Part shown: positions 9,625-17,790 of the stretch, piece after piece
Numbering within the stretch: the stretch's first letter is position 1
Layout: every line of letters begins with the position of its first letter
Assembly: GCF_025399835.1 (NCBI RefSeq)
Contig: NZ_JAODVR010000001.1
Coordinates: forward strand, 2,480,001-2,544,000
Length of the DNA stretch: 64,000 nt
Source: Haloarchaeobius sp. HME9146
GTDB lineage: Archaea > Halobacteriota > Halobacteria > Halobacteriales > Natrialbaceae
Direction of reading: 5' to 3'
The notes under the pieces: generated by a model
Database searches by the model: none
Told to the model about the DNA's origin: nothing
Seen by the model: the letters and a program-made list of their open reading frames with translations, nothing else
Position numbers and translations under genes: made by a program

Positions 9625-10355
9625 TACGCGCCCAGCCGGGTTCCATCGAGCAGGTACGCCTGCCCGTTCCGGAGGCCTTCCGGGAGGAACGGGGCGAGAA
9701 AGTCGTTCTTCGTGTTGACCCACGTACCACCACAGAGGTCGTTGAACGCCGGGAACACGACGAGCCCTGGCTCCTGCCAGTCCGCGACGAGCGCCTTGTC
9801 TCGATTCTCGAACGGCTCCCGGGCGAGCCCACCGCGAAGCCACACCCGTTCGATTCGTCGGCCACCGACCTCGTCGGTCAACCGGACGCAGGGGTGTTCG
9901 TGCCCCATGCAGACCACGTCAGCGCCGAGGACCTCGGCCGACGGCCAGGTGTGCCCGTGGGTGAACCCCACGTCGCCGAGTCGGACGCCACTCCCGTCGG
10001 TGACGGTCGAGTCGATCCACGACTCGATGTCGCCGTCGTGGTTCCCCTTGACCACGGTCGTCGGGAGGCCGAGTTCCTCCAGCAAGACCTCTATCTCGCC
10101 CCGTTCTGCGCCGCCCGGGCCCCCGATGGAGTGCATGATGTCGCCCAGGACGACGAACCGGTCGGGGTCGGTCCGGGCCGCGAGGTCCAGTACCTGCTCG
10201 CGGCGGTCGGACGCGTGGCTCCGGACGTGAACACCGCGCTCGAAACGGAGCGCGTCTTCGATGCCGGCGTGGAGGTCAGCGACGACGAGGAGCCGTTCCT
10301 CACCCGTCTCGACCACGGCGGCCGGGCTGTTCGGTATCGGTTCGACCGCGGCCAT
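9612..10355 (-). CDS. RPA-operon calcineurin-like phosphoesterase
   Basis: The 247-residue protein carries the metallophosphoesterase signature in order: VVADLHAGIE (D-x-H), VVLGDIMHS (GD), VVKGNHD (GNHD), THGHT and GHEHP. These supply the ligands for two metal ions. The ATG at 10355 shares its A with the TGA of the upstream rpap gene (TGATG), so translation is probably coupled. In Haloferax volcanii a phosphoesterase gene (rpe) is known to sit in an rpa-rpap operon, and this locus has the same three-gene order. Its substrate, nucleic acid or nucleotide, is not established. Confidence 0.88.
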   Translation of the reverse strand: MAAVEPIPNSPAAVVETGEERLLVVADLHAGIEDALRFERGVHVRSHASDRREQVLDLAARTDPDRFVVLGDIMHSIGGPGGAERGEIEVLLEELGLPTTVVKGNHDGDIESWIDSTVTDGSGVRLGDVGFTHGHTWPSAEVLGADVVCMGHEHPCVRLTDEVGGRRIERVWLRGGLAREPFENRDKALVADWQEPGLVVFPAFNDLCGGTWVNTKNDFLAPFLPEGLRNGQAYLLDGTRLGAYQRV

Positions 10356-12271
10356 CAGATCGGCTTGAGCGTGTCGTCGTCGGGCTCGTAGCACTGCCCC
10401 CCGATGAGGGCGTTCTGGATGGCGTCCTCGACATCGGCCTCGGCCGACCCGGTGTCCGAGACGACCTGCGAGACGAGTTCTGCGCGGTCCGCACCGTCGC
10501 CGTCGTCGAGCTCCTTCATCACGTCCATGACGTAGTCGTCGAGGTCGACGTCCTCGGCGGGTTCGTCGCCGTCGTCGGCGTCGTCGGCAGCATCCGGTTC
10601 AGGCTCGTCGGCAGCGACCTCCGCCTCGACCGGTTCGTCGGTCGATCCAGCGGGTTCGTCGTCCCCGGCTGGGGCAGGTTCGTCCGCCTCGGCTTCAGCC
10701 TCCGGCTCCGGTTCCGGGGTCTCGATGCCGGATTCGCCCGGTTCCGGCACGTCGGTGCCGGAACTGAACTCCGCGCCGAACTCCTCTTCGATCTCCTCGC
10801 GTTCCTCGTCGTCCATCTGGTACATGCCCTCCGGCGTGGCACTCGCAGCCGCGGTCTCCTCGGCGGCCGGTTCTGGTTCCGGTTCGTCGGCCGCGTCTAC
10901 CTCGCCACCGAGGTTGCCGGGCTCGAAGTCACCGATGTCGTCGTCTTCCGTTTCGAGGCCGGTGGACGGCTCGGGTTCGGGTTCGTCGCTGGTGACGGGT
11001 TCTGGTTCGTCAGTGGCGGCCGGTTCCGGTTCGTCAGTGGCGGCCGGTTCCGGCTCTTCGCTGGCGGCCGGTTCCGGTTCGTCAGTGGCGGCCGGTTCCG
11101 GTTCGTCCGTGGCAGCCGGTTCCGGTTCGTCAGTGGCGGCCGGTTCCGGCTCTTCGCTGGCGGCCGGTTCCGGTTCGTCAGTGGCGGCCGGTTCCGGTTC
11201 GTCCGTGGCAGCCGGTTCCGGTTCGTCCGTGGCAGCCGGTTCCGGTTCCGGCTCTGCCCCGGTATCGTCGGCGACGGCCGTTTCGGCTTCGACCTCGGCC
11301 TCTTCGCCGGTGTCGGCTACCCCCGCGTCCTCGTCGGTCGCGGCGGGCTCGGGTTCGGCCTCGCTCGCTGCCGACGCGTCGGGCGTCGACTCGACTGCGG
11401 CCTCGGTCGCCGTCTCGGATTCGGTGGTGGCCGGCTCCGCCTCGTCCTCGGTCGTCTCGGTCGCTTCCGCCTCGGTGTCGGATTCGGCCACCTCGGGCTG
11501 TTCCACGGTCGAGGCGGGCGAGCCCGGCATCATGCCGAATGCGGCACGCTCGGTGTCACGCAGGTCGCCCCAGGTGACGGTTCCGTCGCCGGCGTCGCCG
11601 GGCGACAGGGCGTTCCCGGAGACCTCGTCCTGGTCGCCCGAGACGACACGGGCCGCCTCGATGGCGGTCTGTCGGAGCCCATCGAGGTACGCCGGCGTGG
11701 TCTCGTAGTGCTGCATCGCGAGCGGGATGCCGTTGGCGAGCCCGGCCGGGACGCCCTCGGCTTCGAGCGCGGCCGTCAGCGCCTCGCCGTGTTCGTCCAT
11801 CGCGGCAGCCTCGGCGTAGGTCGCGACGCGCTGGAGTGTCTGTTCGGCGGTGCCGACGACCCAGCGGTCCCGGGTCTCCGCGTCGACCACGTTGATGCTC
11901 TCCGGCCGGATGGAGGTGTAGACGCGGTCGGAGTCGTCCGGCGAGAAGGTACGCGCCTTGCCAGTCACGGCGACGAACTGCGGCGGCTGTGCCTGTTCGA
12001 GCGCGGCCATCTCGTCGGGCTGGTACTGCCCGGCGTAGACGACGAACGCGCCCGTCGGGTCGACGATGCGGCCCCGCAGGACCTCCTCGTTGACGGATTC
12101 GACCTCGGTCAGGACGCCCACGACGAACAGCCGGTTGACGCGGGCCCCCGAGGGCGTGATGACGTAGTTCGGGGCGCGCTCCTCGTCCGATTCCTGGTGC
12201 GAGAGGGTCGCGTCGTCGAACTCGCTCGCGAAGAGGCGGAAGGCCACCTCGCGGCGCTGGATGCCACTCAT
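10355..12271 (-). CDS. rpap: RPA-associated protein (RPAP, COG3390 type)
   Basis: Residues 1-210 hold the conserved RPAP part: an OB-like domain (RVNRLFVVGVLTEVESVN, RGRIVDPTGAFVVYAGQY) and a following helical region. RPAP proteins bind the single-stranded-DNA-binding protein encoded just upstream. The middle is an extreme acidic, Pro/Ala-rich linker built partly from the octapeptide EPEPAATD, and the last ~60 residues (DYVMDVMKELDDGDGAD onward) form a small helical domain. At 638 residues it is far longer than the roughly 200-residue core, and the linker explains this. Its ATG overlaps the rpa stop as ATGA, and its own stop overlaps the phosphoesterase start. Confidence 0.88.
   Translation of the reverse strand: MSGIQRREVAFRLFASEFDDATLSHQESDEERAPNYVITPSGARVNRLFVVGVLTEVESVNEEVLRGRIVDPTGAFVVYAGQYQPDEMAALEQAQPPQFVAVTGKARTFSPDDSDRVYTSIRPESINVVDAETRDRWVVGTAEQTLQRVATYAEAAAMDEHGEALTAALEAEGVPAGLANGIPLAMQHYETTPAYLDGLRQTAIEAARVVSGDQDEVSGNALSPGDAGDGTVTWGDLRDTERAAFGMMPGSPASTVEQPEVAESDTEAEATETTEDEAEPATTESETATEAAVESTPDASAASEAEPEPAATDEDAGVADTGEEAEVEAETAVADDTGAEPEPEPAATDEPEPAATDEPEPAATDEPEPAASEEPEPAATDEPEPAATDEPEPAATDEPEPAASEEPEPAATDEPEPAATDEPEPVTSDEPEPEPSTGLETEDDDIGDFEPGNLGGEVDAADEPEPEPAAEETAAASATPEGMYQMDDEEREEIEEEFGAEFSSGTDVPEPGESGIETPEPEPEAEAEADEPAPAGDDEPAGSTDEPVEAEVAADEPEPDAADDADDGDEPAEDVDLDDYVMDVMKELDDGDGADRAELVSQVVSDTGSAEADVEDAIQNALIGGQCYEPDDDTLKPI
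10981..11244 (-). repeat. 24-bp coding tandem array inside rpap
   Basis: Eleven 24-bp units run end to end in frame, each encoding a variant of the octapeptide EPEPAATD; the unit at 10981 is the most diverged. Three sequence variants (A, B, C) occur in the order A A B A C A B A C C for the units from 11005 on. The blocks 11029-11124 and 11125-11220 are therefore identical 96-bp copies (ABAC ABAC). This points to recent expansion by slippage or unequal recombination. Confidence 0.95.
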
Positions 12272-13542
12272 GCTTCCACCTCCTGAAGGAGGGCCTTCGC
12301 ACGGTCGGCCGGGTCGTCCTCCGTGCGGCCGAACTCGGTCGCGTCGAGGTTCGCGCCGTAGTCGTCGACCGAGAAGTGTCCGCGGACCCGGAACTCGGGG
12401 CCGACGATGGCGTCACGGATACTGTCCGCGACGACCTCCTTGTCCATGGCCTCGCGGGCCTGGTCTTTCGCGTCCTCGAGGGTCCCGTCGTACACCACCT
12501 CGGTGATGTCGCGGTCGAGGACCACCGTCGCGGTCCCGGTCCCGTCGTCGAGAATCGCCTTCACGCGCAGGTCGTCGTCGCCGTCGACGTTCCCGTGGGC
12601 GCGACACTGGCCGTTCTGGACGACGCGGTTGCACTCGGGGCAGCGCTCGATGAGGCCGGAGCCCTCCCTGACGGCGATGATGTTCCCAACCAGCGCGACG
12701 TCGTAGATGCCGCCGGAGGCGACCGCCTCGGCGATGGACATCTCGCTGGCCGCGGAGCCGACCTCGACGTCGTGGTCGAGGCCCGTCACGGTCGAGAACT
12801 CGGAGACGTTCACCTCCGGGACGCCGCGATACTCGCGGACGTAGGCGTTCTCGATGCGGACCGTCCCGCCGTTCTCGATGGCGGGGTCCGGCTCCCAGCA
12901 CGTGAATGGGAGGCGACCGGATTCGTCGCCGAACACGCCGCTGAGGATGTCGGTCTCGCCGTTCCGGCCGTCGATGGTCCGGCGTTCGACCTCCTCGACG
13001 GCGACCTCGACGGTGACGCCGCGGTCGCCCGATTTCAGGTCGCGGAGGCTGGCTTCCCCGCCGATGTCGTAGGGGACTTCCAGTGCCTCATCAAGGAACG
13101 AGAGCGACGTGCTCTCGCCGAGGTTGAGCTCGGGTCGGCCGTCCCACTCTCGCACCCCGGCGTTGCCGACCTGGATGGTGTCCCCGGCCGAGAGGCCGAA
13201 GTCGGTCCAGGCGGTGTAGGAGAGCTTGCCCGTCTCGTCGGCGAGTTCGCCCTCGAAGATGACCTGCTGTTCGCCCTGCGTCTGGATGGAGCGCTTGCCC
13301 ACCGTCAGGATGCGGCCCGTGACGCTCACGCTGCTGTCCTCGGGCGTCACGTCCCCGATGGTCTTCTCGGATGGCGCGGAACTGCCGCCGCCCGAGTCGT
13401 CGCCGTACTTCCGGCGAAGGCTCTGGACGGCTTCGTCCATCGGGACGCTGTACGACACCAGGTTCTCAAGGTCGGATTTGACCTCCTCTTTGTCAACACC
13501 GAGGTCGGAGGCGAGCTCCTCGGCGCGGTCGTCGAGACTCAT
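12268..13542 (-). CDS. rpa: replication protein A, three OB folds plus zinc finger
   Basis: The 424-residue protein has an N-terminal helical region (1-60), OB fold 1 (about 70-155), OB fold 2 (165-255) and OB fold 3 (275-400). A CPEC-x8-CRAH zinc finger lies at 301-316. It binds single-stranded DNA in replication, repair and recombination. The start MSLDDRAEEL is chosen because TTTAAA lies about 25 nt upstream, typical of a leaderless haloarchaeal transcript, and because the longer frame adds only low-complexity sequence. It heads the rpa-rpap-phosphoesterase operon with an ATGA overlap to rpap. This arrangement matches the RPA operons described in Haloferax. Confidence 0.92.
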   Translation of the reverse strand: MSLDDRAEELASDLGVDKEEVKSDLENLVSYSVPMDEAVQSLRRKYGDDSGGGSSAPSEKTIGDVTPEDSSVSVTGRILTVGKRSIQTQGEQQVIFEGELADETGKLSYTAWTDFGLSAGDTIQVGNAGVREWDGRPELNLGESTSLSFLDEALEVPYDIGGEASLRDLKSGDRGVTVEVAVEEVERRTIDGRNGETDILSGVFGDESGRLPFTCWEPDPAIENGGTVRIENAYVREYRGVPEVNVSEFSTVTGLDHDVEVGSAASEMSIAEAVASGGIYDVALVGNIIAVREGSGLIERCPECNRVVQNGQCRAHGNVDGDDDLRVKAILDDGTGTATVVLDRDITEVVYDGTLEDAKDQAREAMDKEVVADSIRDAIVGPEFRVRGHFSVDDYGANLDATEFGRTEDDPADRAKALLQEVEA

Positions 13543-13564
13543 GGCAGTGCGTTCGGCGGCATCG

Positions 13565-13570
13565 TTTAAA
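13565..13570 (-). promoter_or_regulatory. TATA box of the rpa operon
   Basis: TTTAAA (a palindrome, read here on the minus strand as part of cttttaaac) is centred about 25 nt upstream of the rpa ATG at 13542. That spacing puts the transcription start at or next to the ATG, so the operon mRNA is probably leaderless. Confidence 0.7.
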
Positions 13571-13903
13571 AGGATTCGTGGGCGTGTGGGCGCGACGCGA
13601 GGGTCGGAAATCACTCTGGCGCGCGCTGGCGAGCGTGTAGAGCGAAGCGAGACCGCGAGCCGAAAGCGCGCGAGGGACGACCGGAACGAAGCGAAGTGAA
13701 ACGAAGCGGAGTGGAGGAAGTCGGCTGGGGAGGGTGTGGTGCGGGGCGGTGGCGGTCCCAGTGCCACCAGCGCGAGCTAGCTGCTCGGCGTCACAGGGAC
13801 CAATCGCGAATCCCGGACGGGAACCGAACGCACTCATCCCGGAATCAACCTCTCGAACCCACCGCACCGAAACCAGTTTCTCCCTCCCACCGAACACCGA
13901 ACC

Positions 13904-14566
13904 ATGTACGTCCACGTCAACGCGGCGATGAGCGCCGACGGCAAGCTCGCCTCGCGCACACGGGAGCAGTTACGCATCAGCGGCCCGCAGGACTTCGAGC
14001 GCGTCGACCACATTCGGGCGCAGAACGACGGCGTGATGGTCGGTGTCGGAACGGTGCTGGCCGACGACCCATCGTTGACGCTGGACGACGCGGAGCGCAT
14101 CGCGAAGCGCGAATCGACGGGGCGCAGCCCGCACCCGGCACGAGTCGTGGCGGACTCGAGCGCTCGCACACCACCCGACGCCCGAATCCTCGACGACACC
14201 GCGACGACGTACATCTGCGTGAGTGAGGCGGCCCCTGACGACCGAGTCGCCGCCCTGGAGGACGCAGGTGCAGAAGTCGTCGTCGCGGGCGAGGACCGGG
14301 TCGACCTCGCGGCTGCCCTCGCAGCACTCGAATCCCGGGGCGTCGAGCGCCTGATGGTCGAAGGCGGCGGCGAACTCATCTACTCCCTCTTCGCAGACGC
14401 GCTCGTGGACGAACTGACGGTCTACGTCGGTTCGATGGTCGTCGGTGGGCGCGACGCCCCGACACTGGCAGACGGTGACGGCTTCACGGCCGGTTTTCCC
14501 GAACTGGAGTTGACCGGTGTCGAGCGCGTCGACGACGGCGTGTTGCTCGAGTGGCAGGTCCCCTGA
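13904..14566 (+). CDS. arfC: 2,5-diamino-6-(ribosylamino)pyrimidinone 5'-phosphate reductase
   Basis: The 220-residue protein is a RibD C-terminal-type reductase: NAAMSADGKLA at the N-terminus, the DGVMVGVGTVLADDPSLT segment, ARVVADS, and LMVEGGGELI near the C-terminus for NADPH binding. It reduces the ribosylamino side chain in the archaeal branch of riboflavin and F420/FO precursor synthesis. Length and motif order are normal for the archaeal enzyme. It diverges from the rpa operon with 361 bp between the two start codons. Part of that interval (about 13,575-13,740) is low-complexity purine-rich sequence without a gene. Confidence 0.9.
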   Translation: MYVHVNAAMSADGKLASRTREQLRISGPQDFERVDHIRAQNDGVMVGVGTVLADDPSLTLDDAERIAKRESTGRSPHPARVVADSSARTPPDARILDDTATTYICVSEAAPDDRVAALEDAGAEVVVAGEDRVDLAAALAALESRGVERLMVEGGGELIYSLFADALVDELTVYVGSMVVGGRDAPTLADGDGFTAGFPELELTGVERVDDGVLLEWQVP

Positions 14567-14665
14567 CCCCGGGCCACCCCTTCTCTCTGTCAGGTCCGTC
14601 TATCAGAAACTGGCGAGGAACCGCCGAACCAGTTAAGACGACAGTGGTCCTAGGTACCGATTGTC

Positions 14666-14875
14666 ATGGGAGACACGAAGCGCGGACGAGAACGTAAGCA
14701 CCTCGGCAAGGAATCCCAGATCATCGAAGAAGACCTGGAGTACGCGAAGAAGGTGCAGACGGGCGAGGTCTCGGAAGAACCGCCGCGCATCGAAGCGGAA
14801 GAGGAGGAGGAGGTCATCGACATCGACGTCGAACTCGAAACCGAAGCGGAGGTTCGAGCCGACGACGACGACTGA
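14666..14875 (+). CDS. small acidic conserved haloarchaeal protein
   Basis: This 69-residue protein has a basic first third (MGDTKRGRERKHLGKESQ), a helical middle and a strongly acidic tail ending in ADDDD. The charge split suggests a small RNA- or nucleoprotein-associated factor, but I know no function. ATG at 14666 is preceded by a TATA-like agttaaga about 35 nt upstream. Codon use is typical of neighbouring chromosomal genes. Confidence 0.7.
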   Translation: MGDTKRGRERKHLGKESQIIEEDLEYAKKVQTGEVSEEPPRIEAEEEEEVIDIDVELETEAEVRADDDD

Positions 14876-14892
14876 CCACCGGTCGCCGACAC

Positions 14893-15789
14893 TCACATCC
14901 CGAACGTTTCTTCGACGAACCGATTGACGCGAGCCGTGGCTATCCCACCCACGGCGTGTTCTTCCGGCGGAATCTGTTCCGGGAGAGCGACCTCCTCGGG
15001 TGTGAACACCTGCCCGACCACTGCGTCGCCCTCGCCAGCCCGCTTTCGCGCCACGAGGTCGCGCGCCCGGTCGAGCACCGAGTCGTCGACCTGTCCGGAC
15101 GCCTCGCACTCGTCGAGGAACGACGGGAAGTGCAGGTCCGGGAACGTGTGGGTGTCACGGACGTGCCGGGCGGAGAGGACCGCCCGGATGACGTACAGGT
15201 TCCGCGCGACCGTCTGGTCACACGACCCTTCGGTGTAGCGGTCCTCGTCCTTGGGCAGTGTCGACGGGTTCCCGGGCTCGACCGGCTCACCGACCCAATG
15301 CGTCTCGGTCTCGTCGGTGACGACAAGCGCTGGCTCGCCGTTCTCCAGCACCCGGCGTTCGAGGTACTTGCGGTACTGGCGCTCGGCGAGCGACCGGTAG
15401 TGGTGGTAGAGCCGGATCGGCTCGAAGTCGCCGGCCACGTCGGCTTCCAGACTGGCAAGCGCGTCGTGCTCGCGGTATCGCAGGGGCGAGTGCAGGAATT
15501 CGAGGACCGACGGGTTCGAATCGACGAGCAACTCGGCGAACCGCCTGACGTTCCAGCCGGTCAGCTCGAGGTCGGGGCCGTGGTCGGTCTCGATGCTCGG
15601 GACGTACTCGTCGAGCGTCGCGTATCTCACGAGTGGCTGCCGGAAGAGGACCGCCACGTCGTAGTCGCTGTTCTCGCTGTCGAGTCCCCAGGCTCGGCTC
15701 CCCACGTCGCGCACCGCGAGGACGGTACAGCCGTGGCTCGCTTCGAGGGCGTCGAGGGCGGTCACGAGACTGGGCGGGTCGGTCGGCAT
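14893..15789 (-). CDS. predicted nucleotidyltransferase (YcgL/COG3541 type)
   Basis: The 298-residue protein has the polymerase-beta-like nucleotidyltransferase signature GSRAWGLDSENSDYDVAVLF: the GS pair followed by D-x-D metal ligands near residues 40-45. The helical remainder resembles large COG3541 proteins, which are predicted nucleotidyltransferases of unknown target. Start MPTDPPSL at 15789 puts the signature at the usual distance from the N-terminus; longer starts add only low-complexity Thr/Arg sequence. It converges on the small acidic gene with a 17-bp gap. Confidence 0.8.
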   Translation of the reverse strand: MPTDPPSLVTALDALEASHGCTVLAVRDVGSRAWGLDSENSDYDVAVLFRQPLVRYATLDEYVPSIETDHGPDLELTGWNVRRFAELLVDSNPSVLEFLHSPLRYREHDALASLEADVAGDFEPIRLYHHYRSLAERQYRKYLERRVLENGEPALVVTDETETHWVGEPVEPGNPSTLPKDEDRYTEGSCDQTVARNLYVIRAVLSARHVRDTHTFPDLHFPSFLDECEASGQVDDSVLDRARDLVARKRAGEGDAVVGQVFTPEEVALPEQIPPEEHAVGGIATARVNRFVEETFGM

Positions 15790-15868
15790 ACGAAGAAACT
15801 GCGGGGACCCGGTACTTGGGTCTGTGTGGGTCGTGTTTGCAGTGCTGTGTCTGGTGCAGTCCTGTCGG

Positions 15869-16156
15869 CTAGTGCTGGTGGCCGGTCGCCTCACCGAAGC
15901 TGACGCCGAAGCGCTCCTCGAAGAGGTCCATCGCGGACTGCTCGACGGCGTCGAGCTCCTCGCTGTCCTCCTCGCCGTGGTGGGCGATGTGGTGGGCGCG
16001 GGAGGCGAACGAGAGCATCGCGATGTCGCCGACGACCTCGGCGGGGCTCTGGTCGCCCTCGGCGAGGAGCGAGAGCAGGTCCTTCGGGAGTGTGACCTCG
16101 TCGCTGTCGTCCTCGGACTCGATGCTGAACGTGACCGTCTCGATGTCGTCTGCCAT
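15869..16156 (-). CDS. small conserved haloarchaeal protein, unknown function
   Basis: The 95-residue protein starts at MADDIETVTFSIES, with a TATA-like ctttacg about 27 nt upstream in the minus sense. It has a short beta-strand start, an acidic turn and two predicted helices, and ends in a histidine-containing tail (ATGHQH). The pattern resembles small haloarchaeal DUF proteins that have no assigned role. It lies between the nucleotidyltransferase and histidine-kinase genes on the same strand, with 79- and 74-bp gaps. Confidence 0.7.
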   Translation of the reverse strand: MADDIETVTFSIESEDDSDEVTLPKDLLSLLAEGDQSPAEVVGDIAMLSFASRAHHIAHHGEEDSEELDAVEQSAMDLFEERFGVSFGEATGHQH

Positions 16157-16230
16157 ACCGCAGCAGTCGTCCCTGGGACGTAAAGCCTCTGTGGGTTCCG
16201 TGCCTGCCCGGCGCACGAGCGTGCCCGCAG

Positions 16231-17724
16231 TCAGTCGGTCTCGTCGTCGCAGGCACCGTGGAACTCGAACCGTGCCCCACCCGAGTCGCTCTCGGTGACG
16301 TCGATGCGCCAGCCGTGGGCCTCGGCGATCCGTTCGACGATGGCGAGGCCGAACCCTGTCCCGTCGCCGTCGGTCGTGTATCCGCGCTCGAAGACGGTGT
16401 CTCGCCGGTCCGGCGGTATCCCGGGACCGTCGTCGGCCACGAAGAAGCAGTCACCCTCGACCCCGACCGTGATGGTCACGTCGTCGCGACCGTGGTCGAT
16501 GGCGTTCCGGAACAGGTTCTCGAGGACGGTCTGCAGGCGTTCGGGGTCCGCCTCCACCGTGCAGGTTCCGGTGACGGAGACGGTCGCGTCGGGGGCAGCG
16601 ATAGAGCTCCACGCGAGGTGGGCAACGGTCCCGAGCGACACCGGTTCGGCCGAGCCGATGTCCCGCCCCTGCCTGGAGAGCGTCAGCAATTCGTCGATGA
16701 GCCGGTCCATCCGGGTCGCGGCCGCCGTGACGTCGTCGAGGAACGACAGGTCACCGGTCTCCTGTGCCAGGTCGGCGTTCGCCATGATGACCGACAGCGG
16801 GCTCCGCAGGTCGTGGCTCACGATGCTGGTGAACTCGTCGAGGCGTTCGTTCCGCTCCCGGAGCTCCCGGCGCTGTGCCGCCTGTTCGAAGGCGGCACCG
16901 GCGTTCCGCCCGAGGATGGTGAGTAACTCGACGGTCGGGTCGCCGAACTGGCCAGCGTGGGGTATCCCCGCCATGAGCAAGCCCTGGTCACCGAGTGGCA
17001 CCAGCAAGACCACCGAGAGCGGCAGGTCCGGATGGGCCCGGTCCGGTGTCGACTCGAACTCCTCGACGAGGACGCGCTCGTTGCGCTCGAAGACGGCCAT
17101 CTCGAACGTTCCGTCCTGTATCTCCGGAAGCGTCAGCGATTCGTGGCCGGTGAGGACCCGCACGGCGTCGCTCCCGGCGAGCGGTCGCAACGGCCCGCTG
17201 TCACCCTCCTGGTGCCAGACCGCCACGAACGACTGGTCGAAGACGTTCTGTGCCACGTTCACCGTCGTCTTGGCGATGACGCGGGGGTCCTCGACCGCGA
17301 ACAGGTCGCGCGTCGCCTCGGATAGCGCGGCGAGTTGGTCCTCGTAGGCGAGTGGGCCCCTGCCACTGCGAACGACGAGGATGGTCTCCCCGCTCGTCGC
17401 GCGCACGATGGTCAGTCGTCTCCCGGTCGGCTCGTCGGTGTCGCCGTCGCCCCTGCCAGTGTCGTCTCCCGACTGCACGCGCGTCCGCCCGAACCAGCGC
17501 CCCGTCCGGCCGACCGCTTCGATTCCCTCTCGGACGACTCCGTGCTCGACGGTCGGGAGGCAGTCGGTCCAGTGCTCGTCGAGCAACGCGACCGGGTCGT
17601 CGTAGCCGTACATCCCGCCGTAGGTCCCGTTGGCGAAGACGAACCGGCCCTCCGGGTCGAGCGCCGCCACCCCAACGGCGCATTCGTCTACCCTCGGACG
17701 CGTTCTCGCGTCGGCGACACCCAT
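16231..17724 (-). CDS. PAS-GAF sensor histidine kinase
   Basis: The 497-residue soluble kinase has a PAS domain (about residues 15-115), a GAF domain (about 130-285), a HisKA dimerisation helix with the H-box SHDLRSPL, and an HATPase_c domain. The ATPase domain has N-box NLFRNAIDHG, G1 DDGPGIP and G2 GTGFGLAIV. No transmembrane segment is visible, so it probably senses an internal signal. No response-regulator gene is adjacent, so its partner must lie elsewhere. ATG at 17724 is chosen over TTG at 17739. Confidence 0.92.
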   Translation of the reverse strand: MGVADARTRPRVDECAVGVAALDPEGRFVFANGTYGGMYGYDDPVALLDEHWTDCLPTVEHGVVREGIEAVGRTGRWFGRTRVQSGDDTGRGDGDTDEPTGRRLTIVRATSGETILVVRSGRGPLAYEDQLAALSEATRDLFAVEDPRVIAKTTVNVAQNVFDQSFVAVWHQEGDSGPLRPLAGSDAVRVLTGHESLTLPEIQDGTFEMAVFERNERVLVEEFESTPDRAHPDLPLSVVLLVPLGDQGLLMAGIPHAGQFGDPTVELLTILGRNAGAAFEQAAQRRELRERNERLDEFTSIVSHDLRSPLSVIMANADLAQETGDLSFLDDVTAAATRMDRLIDELLTLSRQGRDIGSAEPVSLGTVAHLAWSSIAAPDATVSVTGTCTVEADPERLQTVLENLFRNAIDHGRDDVTITVGVEGDCFFVADDGPGIPPDRRDTVFERGYTTDGDGTGFGLAIVERIAEAHGWRIDVTESDSGGARFEFHGACDDETD

Positions 17725-17790
17725 GCTATAGGGGGACAAACCACAGGAACCCGTAAAAAACAGCTAGTGGAGTATTCAGGCCCGTTCGGG

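Noticed and set aside
13575-13740. Purine-rich low-complexity sequence with long open frames upstream of rpa
   Set aside because: The frames are Arg/Ser/Pro-rich or Ala/Arg-rich shadows of GC-rich DNA and share no similarity with known proteins; a TATA box at 13565 puts the rpa promoter at its edge.
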